Assembly: GCA_028564675.1 (NCBI GenBank)
Contig: JAOVVO010000079.1
Span: 62,001-126,000, forward strand
Source: Onchocerca lupi
Taxonomy: Eukaryota; Nematoda; Chromadorea; Rhabditida; Onchocercidae
DNA: 64,000 bases
Direction: 5' to 3'
The notes beneath the pieces were generated by a model that did no database searches, had not been told where the DNA came from, and saw only the letters and a program-made list of their open reading frames with translations. A program made the translations under genes and the position numbers. The stretch's first letter is position 1. The number at the start of each line of letters is the position of its first letter. Shown here in pieces: positions 12,705 to 25,600 of the stretch.

Positions 12705-13150
12705 ATGCCAACAAATGACAAGTGAATTTTAACTATTTCGATAATCGTCAAGCGTTATACTAAGCAAAGTTCATGTAACATTAGTCATGGATTGATCTTG
12801 CGTTGTTTCATTCTCTGAGTTTATTTACTTTTTGTTATTTTTTAGTATTTTTTCAGAAGTTTTGAAATTTAGTTCACAAAATATAGCAATATTATCAGGA
12901 TATTTAGTTCAACAAATATCAGAATACAGTGCAAGTTTGAATTAATGTACAATTTTTACCGTTTTTACCATCAGCTGCTGGAGATCAATACCAACAGCAA
13001 CTTAACAGTGCAACAAAGTTTTTGTCAACAGCTGATGGTATGATAACGAGAAACATGAGTGGTGTGTCATCATATAGTTCAGAAACAAGTGATTCACGAG
13101 TTTCAGCAATTTCTCGATCCAATATATCGCAGAAGCCAAATCAAACCTGA
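12705..13150 (+). CDS. Small helical protein, uncharacterised
   Basis: Proposed exons: 12705-12721 (17 nt start exon), 12846-12934, 12975-13150, giving 93 residues. The second exon reads IFSEVLKFSSQNIAILSGYL and continues VQQISEYSA. The third reads AGDQYQQQLNSATKFLSTAD, then a Ser/Arg/Thr-rich tail ending in QKPNQT. The middle has heptad-like hydrophobic spacing, resembling small adaptor or complex subunits (BORC/BLOC-like size), but I cannot name it. The two 3' exons are well supported by acceptors TTTTTAG and CCATCAG and by coding-like composition. The tiny first exon is uncertain. Alternatively these exons are an alternative 3' end reached from YIPF6 exon 1, through an acceptor at 12857, with matching phase. 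A poly(A) signal follows near 13270. Confidence 0.45.
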
Positions 13151-14222
13151 TACAATAAACAAGAAGAGCTGCATCTAATATTGTTGAAACTTTTCATATA
13201 AATTTGCTAAATATTAAAATTTCTGAAAAAATTTGTGAAGTAATATAAAATAAAAAACCCGGGGAATGAAATAAAGCAAAACCGAACCATGACTAATATT
13301 ACAATGAACTTTTTATGATTTTTGATATTTTGGACTGAACAATTTTTTTGATAACAAAATGGAAAAATAGTTTTTGAAATTTATTGATTGTAGGAACTAT
13401 GGGAAATTTCGAGTAATTTTATGATATCAATTGCATGATTCAATCATTTTTGCCGTTTTGAATTGTTGTTTTGATGTGCAATCAATAATTCAACATTGTA
13501 GTCTAGGTCATGCCACCATAAGGGCGTGCTCTCATATGCTAATAATGGTGCCTTCCTGTAGATCAAACTCTATCATTATCCTTCCATTATAAATGAGTAG
13601 AGTCTCGAGCATAGCATCATTTTTAAAGGATTTATTACCACAAGGTCGGATGTTTAATATGTCAGGATTAATTTGGTCTCTTTCTTTCTTTGGGCTTGTG
13701 ATATCATCATTAGAAATGTTTTCTTTGGGCTTGTGATATCATCATTAGAAATGTTTTATGATTGATATTGTAATTGTCGTACCGTTGTCGTGTTATCAAA
13801 GTTTCGTTATAAGGTTAATTACTCAAGTTTGAAATTCAACCACAGTTCAGTTTGGTTTCCGCTTCTGTATCGATTTCTATTGAGCAAGAATAGAAGTTCA
13901 AGTAAATCCGACTGGTCACACAGCACAATTACTCACTACCAGAAACGTAAGTCATTAACTGTCAATTGAAGTTAAAAGTTATTTTTCTTCCAAATTTTTT
14001 GACAGGGATGTCTGTTTACTTATTTCTTTGTTTAATTTTGTTATCTATATGAATCGATGAGTCATCTTTCAAAAAAGATTGCAGAGCAAGGATAGAAAGT
14101 GCAACATTTTATTTCATTCCAGTAACTGGTGTAGATTTCATGTTTCGTTCGAAGAACAGGTCCAAAACAGAAGATATTGACCTAAGAAATGTTTTTCCTT
14201 CATTTTGTAATTGTTAGAGATT
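13151..14222. other. Intergenic region with a short tandem duplication
   Basis: Holds the 35-bp tandem repeat listed separately. The part from 13500 to 13960 is less AT-biased and contains short inverted segments (CACCAT...ATGGTG), but no gene could be built. It probably includes the promoter of the F-box gene. Confidence 0.35.
13686..13755. repeat. Perfect 35-bp tandem duplication
   Basis: Two identical 35-nt units, 13686-13720 and 13721-13755, each beginning TTCTTTGGGCTTGTGATATC. Only two copies exist. It lies about 470 nt upstream of the F-box gene start. Absence of any mismatch indicates a recent slip or an assembly artefact. Confidence 0.9.
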
Positions 14223-16537
14223 ATGCATGAACGACATTTGAGAATGATGGGGAATTGGTCATCTCAAAATGAAATCGAAGATCAAAGCAATGAAGGTATG
14301 CCTCTTTTCTCTTCACTTTTCGAGCAAATTTTTCTAGTTCAGTTTTTAAACAGTTTGCTAATCAATGATAACAAGACGTAGAAATTCCTGTGAAGTTTAT
14401 GTTTTTGCTTTTTTTTTCCCTTTTTTTTTGAACATTTTTTTAGTCTTTACAAAGATTGCTTGTTTTAGAATGTAAAAGCGATATCTATATCCAAGATGTA
14501 CCTATTCCACCGCAAGTTCTTGCAGAAATTTTAATTAGAATTAATAATCCTCGTGATATTGGTTATGTATGTCCTCTGGTATGTTGTTTTTCTTTTTTAT
14601 TCATTATTTCATGAATTTTGGTAGTTAATCTGTTGATGTGAATTATTGGAAGTCAGTTCGATGACTTTAGTTATAGTTAAATAGATCGTACTATTATTTT
14701 TTGCATTTATCTTAGACTGTTTTTATACTTGCAATAAAGTTTAACCTATTTTATACTTATGGAATTTATAGTAGCCATAAGGCAGAAAATATATTCAAAC
14801 ACATTTGGAAATCCAGAATTGCTTTGTTAAGTGAATTTGAGGTGATTTTGCCATTACTTCAGTACATTATTGGCTATAAATTTAATGTTTACTTCTCACT
14901 AAAATACTTGAGTATTCTGTTTTAAAACTGTTGTAGGTTTGTCATCGATGGTACAATGTTTTATCTGCTCCGGGTTTCTGGATCAATTATATGACATATC
15001 GATCATTGGATTTGCCTCCTACCTTCTTACGTAGTGAACCTTCATTAAATATCAAGAAAGTTTGTATAAAGCAGGCTTTCACACGAAATTTGATCCGCAA
15101 TCCCAGTGGTGATGATGGATCTCTTCAAAGCTGGGAGATAGGGGAAGATGGCGGTGATGGGTGAATTTCAATTCATTTTTTTTTTTTTTTTTTTTTTTTA
15201 TTATCAAAGATGAAAAAGAAACAAGATGTATATTGTTCGCAAATATTATAATCCCGTCTTAAATCACCAGTCAGGATGATTTCAGGAAAACAAATCCTAG
15301 TACTATCAGACCGATGAGATCATATTATTTGATAAATTTTATTAGTTTGGACATATGAACTGTTGCTTTTTGAATGTATTATACTTATTAAAATAACATT
15401 TTAGATTCATCGTTGAAAGACCACCAGCAGGTTGCATAAATTCATTAGTTGATATACCGGCTGCATTCGTGACAAGCTTTGGCTGGTGTAGTAAATTTCA
15501 AATTATTGATTTGTGGAAGGAAGGAATTGAGGTAGCAGTTTTTATGTATTATTAGTTTTTTTTTTTCTTTTTTTAGTTCAGATTAATTATTAATGGTATT
15601 GGACTCATTTCAATCAGCTTTTTTCTTATTTCACTAAAAAAAATGAATTACGAAAAAAACTTTCCATCATTATGTTTTACAGAAAAATAAAATAGAGCTT
15701 GGTAACTCAGACAGTTCATCTCTTCATTAATTCATTTTCTAATGATAAGTATAAATTCCAGCAAATGTGGCGAAAAATTTTTCCCTTGGATATCTAATAA
15801 GATTTTCATTTAGCGTACTTTTCTGGATGAATTTTGTCCACCAATCACCATTTCGGAGTACTATACTTGTCGCTTCGATTGTACATCGAAATATTTATTG
15901 GAGGTTCGGTTGCTTTCTGATAGATCTATACCTTTGGCATTTAGACCAATGCCAGGAATTCTTATCTGTTCTCAATACCGTCGCCTTGACCATCATCGTA
16001 ATGTGCCGCATCGTGATAAAACAACTAACACTTCAATAACCCGAGTTCGCATGTTAAGAGGTGAATCTTTATTTAATTACATTTTTTTCTGCTTTGTTGA
16101 AAAGAATATTTTAGAAATTGGCACCATGAACCTCTTCAAAATGGTGATGTATGATTTTATTTGACAGATTAAATATATTGTCATTTTCTGATATTATATA
16201 ACCGATTATGTTGATTAAGTGTAAAACTTCTTATGCCATTATTTATTTCGTATAAACTATTGATGTTTCACAATTACATACATTTCACACATTGATTATA
16301 ACTTATCGTTAGTTTCCTATAATTTTGTATTATTTTTTTTTTTTTTTTTTTGTTTTAGAACCTGAATGGCAAAAGATTGAACATACATTTTCGAATTATC
16401 CTAAAGGCATTCGTTATGTATTATTTCAACATAGCGGAAAAGATGAGCAGTTTTGGGCCGGACATTATGGTGCAAAAATGGCGAAAGCTTCGGTTATTGT
16501 AAATTACGGGAATGGCGAACGAAGATTTGTATCCTGA
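14223..16537 (+). CDS. F-box/FBA protein, FBXO6/FBXO44-like
   Basis: Substrate-recognition subunit of an SCF ubiquitin ligase; in vertebrates the FBA subfamily recognises N-glycosylated proteins in ER-associated degradation. Exons: 14223-14295, 14469-14578, 14937-15160, 15405-15531, 15814-16060, 16359-16537, all in phase, 319 residues. The F-box (about residues 34-75) reads IPPQVLAEILIRI...VCPLVCHRWYNVLSAPGFW. The FBA domain follows: RNPSGDDGSLQSWEI, FVTSFGWCSKFQIIDLWKEG, FDCTSKYLLEVRL, WQKIEHTFSNYPKGIRYVLF and QHSGKDEQFWAGHYGAKM, ending in a beta strand (SVIVNYG). These line up in order with FBXO6. The QFWAG segment keeps the Trp of the glycan-binding loop, has Phe where FBXO6 has Tyr, and Ala rather than Lys as in FBXO6. 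Glycan binding is therefore possible but unproven. ATG 14223 lies just after TTGTTAGAG, a possible trans-splice acceptor. An in-intron decoy acceptor at 15763 (TTCCAG) leads to an early stop. Confidence 0.93.
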
Positions 16538-18392
16538 TGGATATAATTTCGATGTTTTGATGAATTTCGGTTTAAATTTCATGTAATTTAAAGTTTATTT
16601 ATTACTTTATATGTGCTCATTTATTTTTATCATTTATCTGTTTGAATCATTAATTATGTGACTTGATCCTGAATATAATATCTGTCTGCATTATTATTTC
16701 CTTGATATTTATATTTGCTTTTTCCAGCCCTTTTTTTACCCTAATCACTTCCGAAAATTCATTGTGATTGAAGCTATTATTGCGATTATTCAAGAACTAG
16801 TCATTCGTTTCTTTCGTTTTTTAATCAACCTATATTTGCTGAAAACGAAATTTTTTTTCTCCCTTAAGTTTATAGTTCACTGAAAATTCTTGCCTATATC
16901 TTTTTTTTAAAAAATTAAAAACTCTAGTATTGCATCCTGGTAGCGTTTCAAGATTTTTAGAGATTCTGTAAGAAAACTGGTAAAAGTATTCTTTTTATGT
17001 AATTATGGTTAGAACGGCTTGTGCAGTATGGCTTTAGTGATCATTTCTTTAAACGGAAAAGTACAATGAAGGATTAAATTTGATACAAGAAAAAGTAATT
17101 GTTTTTTTTACCATGTGATACTATGATACCGTATGCAATATTGAAATTTTGCTCATTATTAAAAATAGAAGAACGGGATCGATTTCTTCTGTGATTAATA
17201 ATTCTATCGTGTTTCATCTTGATTCGTTTAATTGGATATATTATTATTAATCTTCAATTCACATGTTATGAAACGTTTTTTTTTTTTCGTTGGAAAACAG
17301 ATCTTGATAATATTCTCTATTGATTACTTTTGATTTTAAATTATTACATTCCTATTAATTCCTAGTTAGCATTAGCGTTATAAGTTTTGCAAATATTTGA
17401 TTTTTTGCTATTGTAAATTAAAAATAATCAAGTATTTTTAGCAGGGGGTCGTTTTATCAAATCTTTGAATAATTGTTCATATCAGTTTGTTTGAATAACT
17501 TTTGTAACGATTTTTTCTCGAAAGTTTTTCCCTTGATGAAATCTTTTTTCTAGGATAAAATATGACCTGCCAAAAATCGTATTTATTTGTTCCTTTGCTC
17601 TATCCATCTTTTTAGCCATTCAGCGAAGCCCATTCAATTATTTTTTTTTTCTTGGCATAGTGTTGCTCTGTACAGAAAATTTGGGGTACACTATGGGTTA
17701 ATTTGAAAAAGAGAATATTAAGTCTTGTAATGGTATAATTCGTTATTCTTTTAAGTTCATTTTGCCTAACTGTCAAATTGTACTTCTGATTTCATTTATT
17801 CTGACTTTCCATGACTATTTATAATTTAATTTGAACTTTTGGAAATAATAATAAATTTCCACTTGTTTTTGAAAAAATTCATACAGGAAATCATTGTATT
17901 TTGCAGAACATTTGGAATTCGTTCCCTATTTCCTTGAATCAATTTTTATTTAATTTAATTGCTTATCTCCAAGAATCAGACTTTTATATTTCTTCCGATT
18001 TTGCTTTTCTTCTATTAAAATATTTAGAAATATCAAAATTAGTTATTAAAAGTGTTATAATAATGGTAAAGAGTTGAATTTTACCAGAGACGTTGAGTTT
18101 TGTAGTATTTTGCAAGGGATGATCGAGATTTCTAACTTTATCATAAGGCTAGATTTATAATTTAAGTAGCTTGATACGCATTACTGAGAAAGAGATGTTC
18201 TTTAGTCCTGGACAAATGTGTTCTCACATGACAAATAGTTAATGAGAATTTGATTTTTTCATGATTCGAGATTTTCGAGGGTTTTTCTATCCAAGAATTT
18301 CGGCGTTTCACGTTATGAATATTATTTTCATGATTGAACCAACGTTACTGCTGAAATAGTATTGTGTTATTTTCCAGAATGTTCGAAAGATA
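16538..18392. other. Intergenic region, nothing supported
   Basis: AT-rich with many short T runs. No coding frame, RNA gene or repeat seen. The last 20 nt contain the acceptor TTTTCCAG (18371-18377), the probable trans-splice site of the next gene. Confidence 0.4.
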
Positions 18393-21205
18393 ATGACTTC
18401 AGCGATGAAAATCGCAGAATCTGGAGCAAGTGTTAATGCTGCAGCTCTGTTTGCTACCCATCTTAATGCATCTTCGTCTAGTGTATTGATGGTATGGTCA
18501 CCAGATAATCAACAACTTTTCATCATCATCGGTAAATGTAATGGTGATGTTAGTTTCAATTGATTTTTTTCCGTTTAAATTATGGCACATCGCTGGTATA
18601 TTGCTTAAGAAATTTATGCCCAAGTTTTGGCCTGGAAAGGATTATCGGAATTAAGAATTGCAACAATTATTTGTATTTTCCTCCACGGAATTAGTAAAGG
18701 TTTAGTATTTTAATAACTATTCTAGAATCATTTTGCTAATTGTAAGTGAAACAACAAATTAGAATAAAATTTTCTTTGATGTCGGATGAAGTAAGAAGAT
18801 AGAACGCGAGTTGCTGTTTGCTAAATTCTTTTAGATTTAAAAAAATTTTCCTGGAAAAGAATAAGAATTTGCATTTCAAAATAGCTTTCTGGCTGGGAAG
18901 TGGATGAATGAGTTCTAACATTTAAAAATTCTTGTTTGATTTTTCCGATCTCATTAGACCTTTTTTCATTGCTTTATTCCGAACTGTTCTTATTTCCATT
19001 CTACTCAGTTTTTCGTGTTATTCGAAGGAACCATTCATTTATTTCTATCTTTTAATGAATTTTAATTATTTCATTTCAGTTAGTATTCTTTACCATTAAC
19101 AGACAATATACAAAACTGGAAAATATCTTCAAAAGTCCTTTAACAACAATTTGCTTTGGAAAACTAAGACAGAGCAGGTTGGTTTACGGAAAGAAAAAAC
19201 TATTATAATACTTCCCCGGAATTAAATATAATTCGTTTGCTCCAGTAAAAATCATTGTTTTAATCTTCGCCATTCGAACAGGAATAATCTCTTAACCATG
19301 GTTGCATTAAATCAATAATTATTTTTAAAAAAGACTTTAATTTTAGTATTGTAAATGATTTAAAGTAATTATCGAAATGACTTATAAATCTTCGTTGATT
19401 GTTGTTTTTTCATATTATCAATCTTTTTCAGTAGACTATTATCAAATTTGCTAAAATAACAATTGAATGGCAAATTTAAACTATCAAATGTTTTTTGCGT
19501 ACTTGTTCACTATTATCATTGGCTTTTTTAGTGATGAAATAGTTGCCATATCGGCAGGTGGTCAGATACGTTCTTTCGATTTTCCACAGACGGATGCCCA
19601 AAATGGAGAGTTACAGAAACCTTTGCCACTATTCGAGCAACTTATTCAGGCCAATATATGTGCATCATACATTGGTGATATTGATGGTGATGGTTCATCA
19701 GAGTTACTAGTTTTGATGACCGATCGATGCGGTCAGTTATATACACTTTCAAATATGTTTTATTTTACACACCTGAGCTATTATTTTGATTATAGCTTAT
19801 TTGAAATATGATCTTATTCGAAGATAGGATCAATCAGTATCAATTATGAGTTGCATAAAATCCCACTTTTTTTTTTTTTTTTTTTTTAAAAAAAGCAAGG
19901 TCTAAGTTACATTGATGGGATACCGAAAATCTTCATGATGTTATAAAAATGTTTTAAGCTTAGAATCATGGTCTTTCTTTTTAAATATGAATTTTAGTGA
20001 GAACTTACCGATATGTTGCGAATCATCTAGCTCCATTAAACAAATATGAAGTACCATCACATGTTTATGGCTTCGCACTTGGTCTTACATCTTCTGGTTT
20101 GTATTATGCACTCCTGGCAGAACGACATGAAAATTATTTGGTGAAGATCGATTTTAGTTCAAACAATTGTAATATTTTGCCGCAAACTTTGCCTTTCAAT
20201 TCTTCGAGTCGAATCCTTATGGTCCCCAATCAGCCGATTTATCTGATTTTGATTGGATCGCTTGCTGCTCAGCTACTTGTAATCAATCCAGGTTATTTAT
20301 ATATGAAATAATAAAATTTTGACAGAAGAGCAAAATTTTCGAGCGGTCGGTTGAAGAAGGTTCCAAAAATAATTGTTTTATCTTTTATGATAGACCTCCA
20401 TTTGCAAATGGACCAAATGAAATAGTTGTAATATGCTTCATAATGCTAGCTATGTTAAAATTTTATGAAAAATCATTAGCAAATTAGCCACTAATGAATT
20501 ATTCTGAATGTTCTAATATTTGATTTTTGTTCAGTCATGTCGGGCATTGAATACTGTGTTACTGAAAACTGAACTTCTCTGAATTATCGTTGCATATTCA
20601 GGTGATTCTAGTGATATTCTACATATGTTATATTTGATCCATTCTGTATTCTTGCAGAAAGTGGTACCAATATAACACTGGAGAATCCGGTAGGCGATTT
20701 TATTTGTGCAACTACTGTTAATTTGCAGAATATATATGTCGTAATGACACTGGATATTTTCGGTATTTTACTCATTTATGGATGGAGTGACCATACCGTA
20801 AGTTGTTATATAAAGATGTTTCTTATTTGCCCGAAGACGTCATGTCAGAACGATTATTTCTTCTGTTGTTTTTCTCAAAGTTGAAAGCTAAAAAACCCGC
20901 CTTTTTTTTCCTGTTCCACTATTATTTCTTTTTTTTATTAGTTATGTTTTGGAAGAAGTGTTAAATCCTATAAATTTGCAAATACTTAAATTGATATTTT
21001 ATTATGAGATTTTCGACAAGCCTACGGAATTCATGCATTGCAGGCTTGTCAAGCGCATCTTATAGCAAAAGCAATAGTTCTACCGGATGCGGATCGTATT
21101 ACTGCTGTACCAAGCCGGAATGAAAACGAATTTCTTCTTTGTCTATGTACTGTCTATTTTAAAGTTGCTGTTTATCGAATTGATCTGTCATCTGTACTTA
21201 GGTGA
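18393..21205 (+). CDS. itfg-2: ITFG2-like FG-GAP/beta-propeller protein
   Basis: ITFG2 in vertebrates is a subunit of KICSTOR, which anchors GATOR1 on lysosomes and restrains TORC1. Exons: 18393-18548, 19080-19177, 19532-19731, 19998-20291, 20658-20797, 21044-21205, giving 349 residues (human about 447). The best matches to human ITFG2 are LFIIIGKCNGDLVFF, SPLTTICFGKL, DEIVAISAGGQIRSFDF and the FG-GAP calcium-binding-like loop SYIGDIDGDGSSELLVLMTDR with VRTYRY. Later blades are more diverged (IYVVMTLDIFGILLIYGWSD). Exon 2 must begin at 19080: the alternative acceptor at 19102 in its phase-compatible frame loses the LTTICFGKL match. The start is chosen after TTTTCCAG. An extra upstream exon cannot be excluded. 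The C-terminus is shorter than human; AG|GTGATT at 21201 could be a donor rather than the stop. The assignment rests on ordered motif matches recalled from the human protein. Confidence 0.82.
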
Positions 21206-22519
21206 TTTTTAAATCCGTCTAGAAACTATAAGTAACAGAAATATTGGAAAGATCATCAGGAATGATGAAAGGATAGCATAATCTAGGAATTTAATAATAA
21301 AAATAAATCATTATTTTGCCAGTCCGATCATATCTTGAAAAATTTTTTAAGATTATACATTTTCTTAAAAAAATGTTTCAAATTGTAATCAGATAGAATA
21401 AAATTTTTTTCTTTCGTTCTACAATTCCTTTAATGCATTAGTCCAGATGAATTTTGAGATTAAATTTTGGACTCAGTATTGAAGTACTAGGATATTTCGA
21501 GTTGAGAGAAGAGATATTCAACTTATTAATTCTGAAATTAACCAATCCATATTGTTGATTACTTAATTTATGGACGGATTAAATTTGAAACATTTTATCT
21601 GATCTATTTTTGTGGTATGACATTATCATCTGTTATCTACAATTTTTTTTGTAACGCTGTATATATTTCCCGTGTACATTTTATTTTCATGTTTTTTGTT
21701 TTTCTTATAACATTTAGAGTATTTTTATGCTAAATGCATTTATTTTATGTGTGATAAAATCATCTGCTATCTGATTAGAGAAAGTTTTAAATTCCGATTA
21801 CGAATCTTCTATGCTCTAGTATATAAGTAAGATATCATAAGATGAACAGAAATGCTTATTGTTCGCTAAAATTCTTCTCAAACTACGACAAAATTTCGAA
21901 ATTGCACCGAATGTAGGCTAAATAAATAGGGATGTGGTGTTTAATTTGAATTTGCCTGAATTATTAGAAACTGGTGACTTGATTTTTTTTGATTATCGGT
22001 TTCTGATATTTCATCTTATCTGTTTGTTATCTAAAAGAAATAAATCAAACATCAATTAAATGACTAAGAAGTTCGTCTGCTTATTTGGTAGTGATTTCAT
22101 TTTAATCGTGGTGAATCAAAGTTCTCTTCGAACAGGATGACATGCTATCAGAGTTATTATTGAATGTAAAATAACGATTAGCAACACCAAGAGCAATCTG
22201 TAAAAATATCGGGAGAATATGCTTAATAAAGTTTTATATGATGATGAAATGGAACTTAGTAATTGGAAAAAAGTTTGAAACAAAGTTTTAAAAGAAGTCG
22301 AAGTTTAAATTTTATTTATGCGAAAAACCACAGGAAAAATGCTTTATAATAAGGAAATAAACAAAAAAATAAAAAAAAAAAAAAAAAAGAAAACAGAAAA
22401 GTAAGAGCACAATTTTTGGAAATGAATATTTCCTTCTAAAAATTCATTTTTCGAATTTTTTGTTGACATTTATCATACTAATCTATCTTGTATCATTCGT
22501 GTCGTAGATTGTTATAATC
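21206..22519. other. Gene-poor AT-rich stretch
   Basis: No exon could be supported. Contains an A-rich tract near 22370-22390. Possible further 3' exons of the ITFG2-like gene were looked for and not found. Confidence 0.35.
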
Positions 22520-22642
22520 TTACGACAGCTGTTTCTTCCATCCCTCCATCGTGGCAAGAATTCTAGAAGTATTATTTATTGTTAAGAACTTCTTCTTTGC
22601 CTCTCCCAATTGCGTGCTATTTTTTATCCAAAACAATTGCAT
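22520..22642 (-). CDS. 40-residue open frame overlapping a hairpin
   Basis: Reading 22642 to 22520 gives MQLFWIKNSTQLGEAKKKFL followed by TINNTSRILATMEGWKKQLS and TAA. It starts directly after TTACAG, which resembles a trans-splice acceptor. The composition is protein-like (Gly, Trp, Ala, Lys) in a very AT-rich area. However, the first codons lie inside a perfect inverted repeat, so the acceptor could simply be the hairpin arm. Could also be a lone exon. Family unknown. Confidence 0.2.
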   Translation of the reverse strand: MQLFWIKNSTQLGEAKKKFLTINNTSRILATMEGWKKQLS

Positions 22643-22660
22643 TCTGTAAGAATGCAATTG
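22634..22660. repeat. Perfect inverted repeat, 11-bp arms
   Basis: CAATTGCATTC (22634-22644), loop TGTAA, GAATGCAATTG (22650-22660). It could form a hairpin in RNA or be a dimeric protein-binding site. Confidence 0.8.
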
Positions 22661-25600
22661 ATGTAATGAAATGAATTGCTTTAATAATTTGTTAACCTTC
22701 GAGATGAAATTAAATCTGCATCAAATTTCTTAAATATTTCAAATTTCTGTATTGAAAAAATTAGGCGGAGCAGATGATGAATAAGTTTGTGCAGATTGAC
22801 TGAATCTTCTATTCTTCCGGCCTGCTTGATGATGTCCATTTTTTTTCTTTTTTTTTTTTTTTTTTTTTTTTCTATCGTAACATCATGTTGAAAATCAAAG
22901 AAATAGCAGTTGTTTAAAAAGCAGATGAAGATAAGCATATCAACTTGGAAGTTATCATTTCTAATCTTTCTTAAGATGCCGATGACATATTATGCTGAAT
23001 GATTGGAAAAGATTCTGATGAATTGCTCAATTTTCTCGAAAGTTTTTCATTCTTGCGACTTTTAATTTTAAATAAATGCTTAATTCGTCTTCTTTTTTTC
23101 CTTTCAATCATGTACATGATCAAATCTACTCTTGAAAATTCTTCAAAGAGAAAATGCTTTGCAAACTTTTTTAATTTCATTGCTAATTTTCGATATTTTT
23201 TACTTTTGATTTTGTTTCAATTTTCATTTGTGAAAAAAAGATATTTATGGGAAAAATTTAATCATAAACAAACGAATCTCAGTTATAAAAACAAAATATA
23301 CGAAGAGAATATAATAATGAGTTATTAGTTTAGTACTTTACAGGGATGAAATTACTTTAAAGTATATCTTTTAACATATATTTGAATTAATTGTGACATA
23401 AAAATAATAAATAATATAATTTTGTTTGTCAGGAAAAAAAAGAAAGAATGATTTATTTCTTATTTTCTCGACAAGAAATCCTGGCACAATCATATGTGAC
23501 AATAATTAAAATGACAAAGCTTAGAAAGTTTTAGTTGCTATAATTTTAATTTTACTCAAAAATATTGTTTCCCAAGTAAATGTAAAAGATAGCGAAAACC
23601 TGAAATTGTAGCTTCCACCATTCTGATAGAAATAAGAAATGAATTGTTATTATGTCATTTCTAGTTTCACATTATTATTAAACTTGCATATATTGCAGTT
23701 ATGCTAGAAATAAATTGCTAAAGCATTCATTAATTTGATATTCTAATTTGAATTATATCAAAATGTTTACGTTTTAATTTTTTCAATATTTCGTTTTAAT
23801 ATTTCGAATATTTTTAGTAATTCTTTTCCCTTCACATTGCTCCTATGTAAATGTTCGGCAGAAAATGAAGATGCCAATTTTTTTTTCTTTTTTTTTTTTT
23901 TTCTTAACAACTTAAGCACAAATTATCATTTTTTTCAGTTTTATTTTAGCTAAAGAAGTGTGAACAAATTAATCTGAGCAATTTCCTATAGATAAAATAA
24001 AGTAATATGCCAGATTACGATGTTTCAAGAAAATTTATCCTGGAATTATTTCGGAAATCTCGCGAATTATTATTTGCTAGTTATTAACCTTTTTATTTAA
24101 AACTTGCTTTTCTCACTTGCATGTAGCAATTTCTTTTTAACTAATTGATAATTCCTCGATTAACGTTTCATTTAATTCAAAATTCGAGAAGTGTTTGCTT
24201 AAATAATGCAGAGATTTATTATCATATGATGCATTCTGCATTCTGCATTCTGCATGCAATTGTAAGTTTTTAAGTGGCAATCGTTGTTCAGAATATCAAA
24301 GTATACGGTGCATCTCATACTTTTATCTTTGTATTTCAATTCGACCTGGTGGAGAATAATCGGAATAAACTTACTGCTATTCTTAAGATATTAATAAACA
24401 ATCGCTAATTTAAGTAATAAATAAAATGAACAAAATCGATAGTCAATATTGAAAACGATGAAACATGTAAAAATAATTTTAACGAATTTAAAATAATTTT
24501 ATATGGTTGAATGTATTTAAAAAGTGAAGAAGATTGAAATGATTCCGTGTGAATTTTCATCTCAGTGATAGCAATGATAATAATTCGATAAAAATTGAAA
24601 TTTTGGCAAGTAAACTAAAAATTTAAACTAACAATAAGTTGTTAATGCTTGATTTTTTTTACTCTATTATATTTGAAATGATAATAATTCAATAAAAATT
24701 GCACAGTTTTGACAAGTAATATATATTACTGTTTACACTTGAAACTTTAGATATTAATGATTTTCAGATTTCTTTTATTTATCTCTGATTTCTTTAAGCA
24801 GTAAATAAAATGAATAAATTCGATAGCCTATTAAATGAGAAAATATTCCATTTGATGGAAATTGTAGAAAAGATTATATTTTAGCCGTTCTGTAAATCAT
24901 TTGCTCCTATTTTTATCAATAAAATATTGATAAAATTCTCCAAATGTTTTGTGATAATATGGTTAGCCTACAAGTTGTCTAATCTCAAAAACAATTATTC
25001 GTTTTATCAATTCTAATTGAGAAAAATCGTTTAAATTTCAAAGTCAAAGTGATAAAGCTAAAGCTGAAAAAAATGTCATAAAATTTAAAATATATAAAAA
25101 ATGTAATTTGTTTCTACAATATTTCATATTTTATGCTTTTGTTCTATTTTCTTTTTCGCCCATTTAAAAGAGATATTTTATTTTAAATATTTCAAAATTA
25201 ATGTTAATCAATTAAATAATTTAACTATAAATAAGCTAAATAATATTTAGAAAAAAGTGAATCTTGTCAGCAATTTTGCAAGAAATGTTTATTTTCGAAG
25301 TGATTATCACAGGAATTCATTCTTCAGACTGATGTAATATGAGCCATATTTTAATACATTCCAAAAATAAGAAGTGAAATTTATCAGCTCCTCTATTTTA
25401 AAGTCTTTTAGCTGTTTAATTTCAATTATTTTCAAACTACTAGAGCTTATTAAAGATTATCGTTTTTTCTTTTTAATACTATTAATTATGCCAAATTTTT
25501 TTTTCGATCTTAATGTTTACACTAGAAATGATAATCCTAGCATAATGGGACTAATTTTAAAAAAAAAGTAAGCTAAAGTAATAATATCCAAGTTTCAAAT

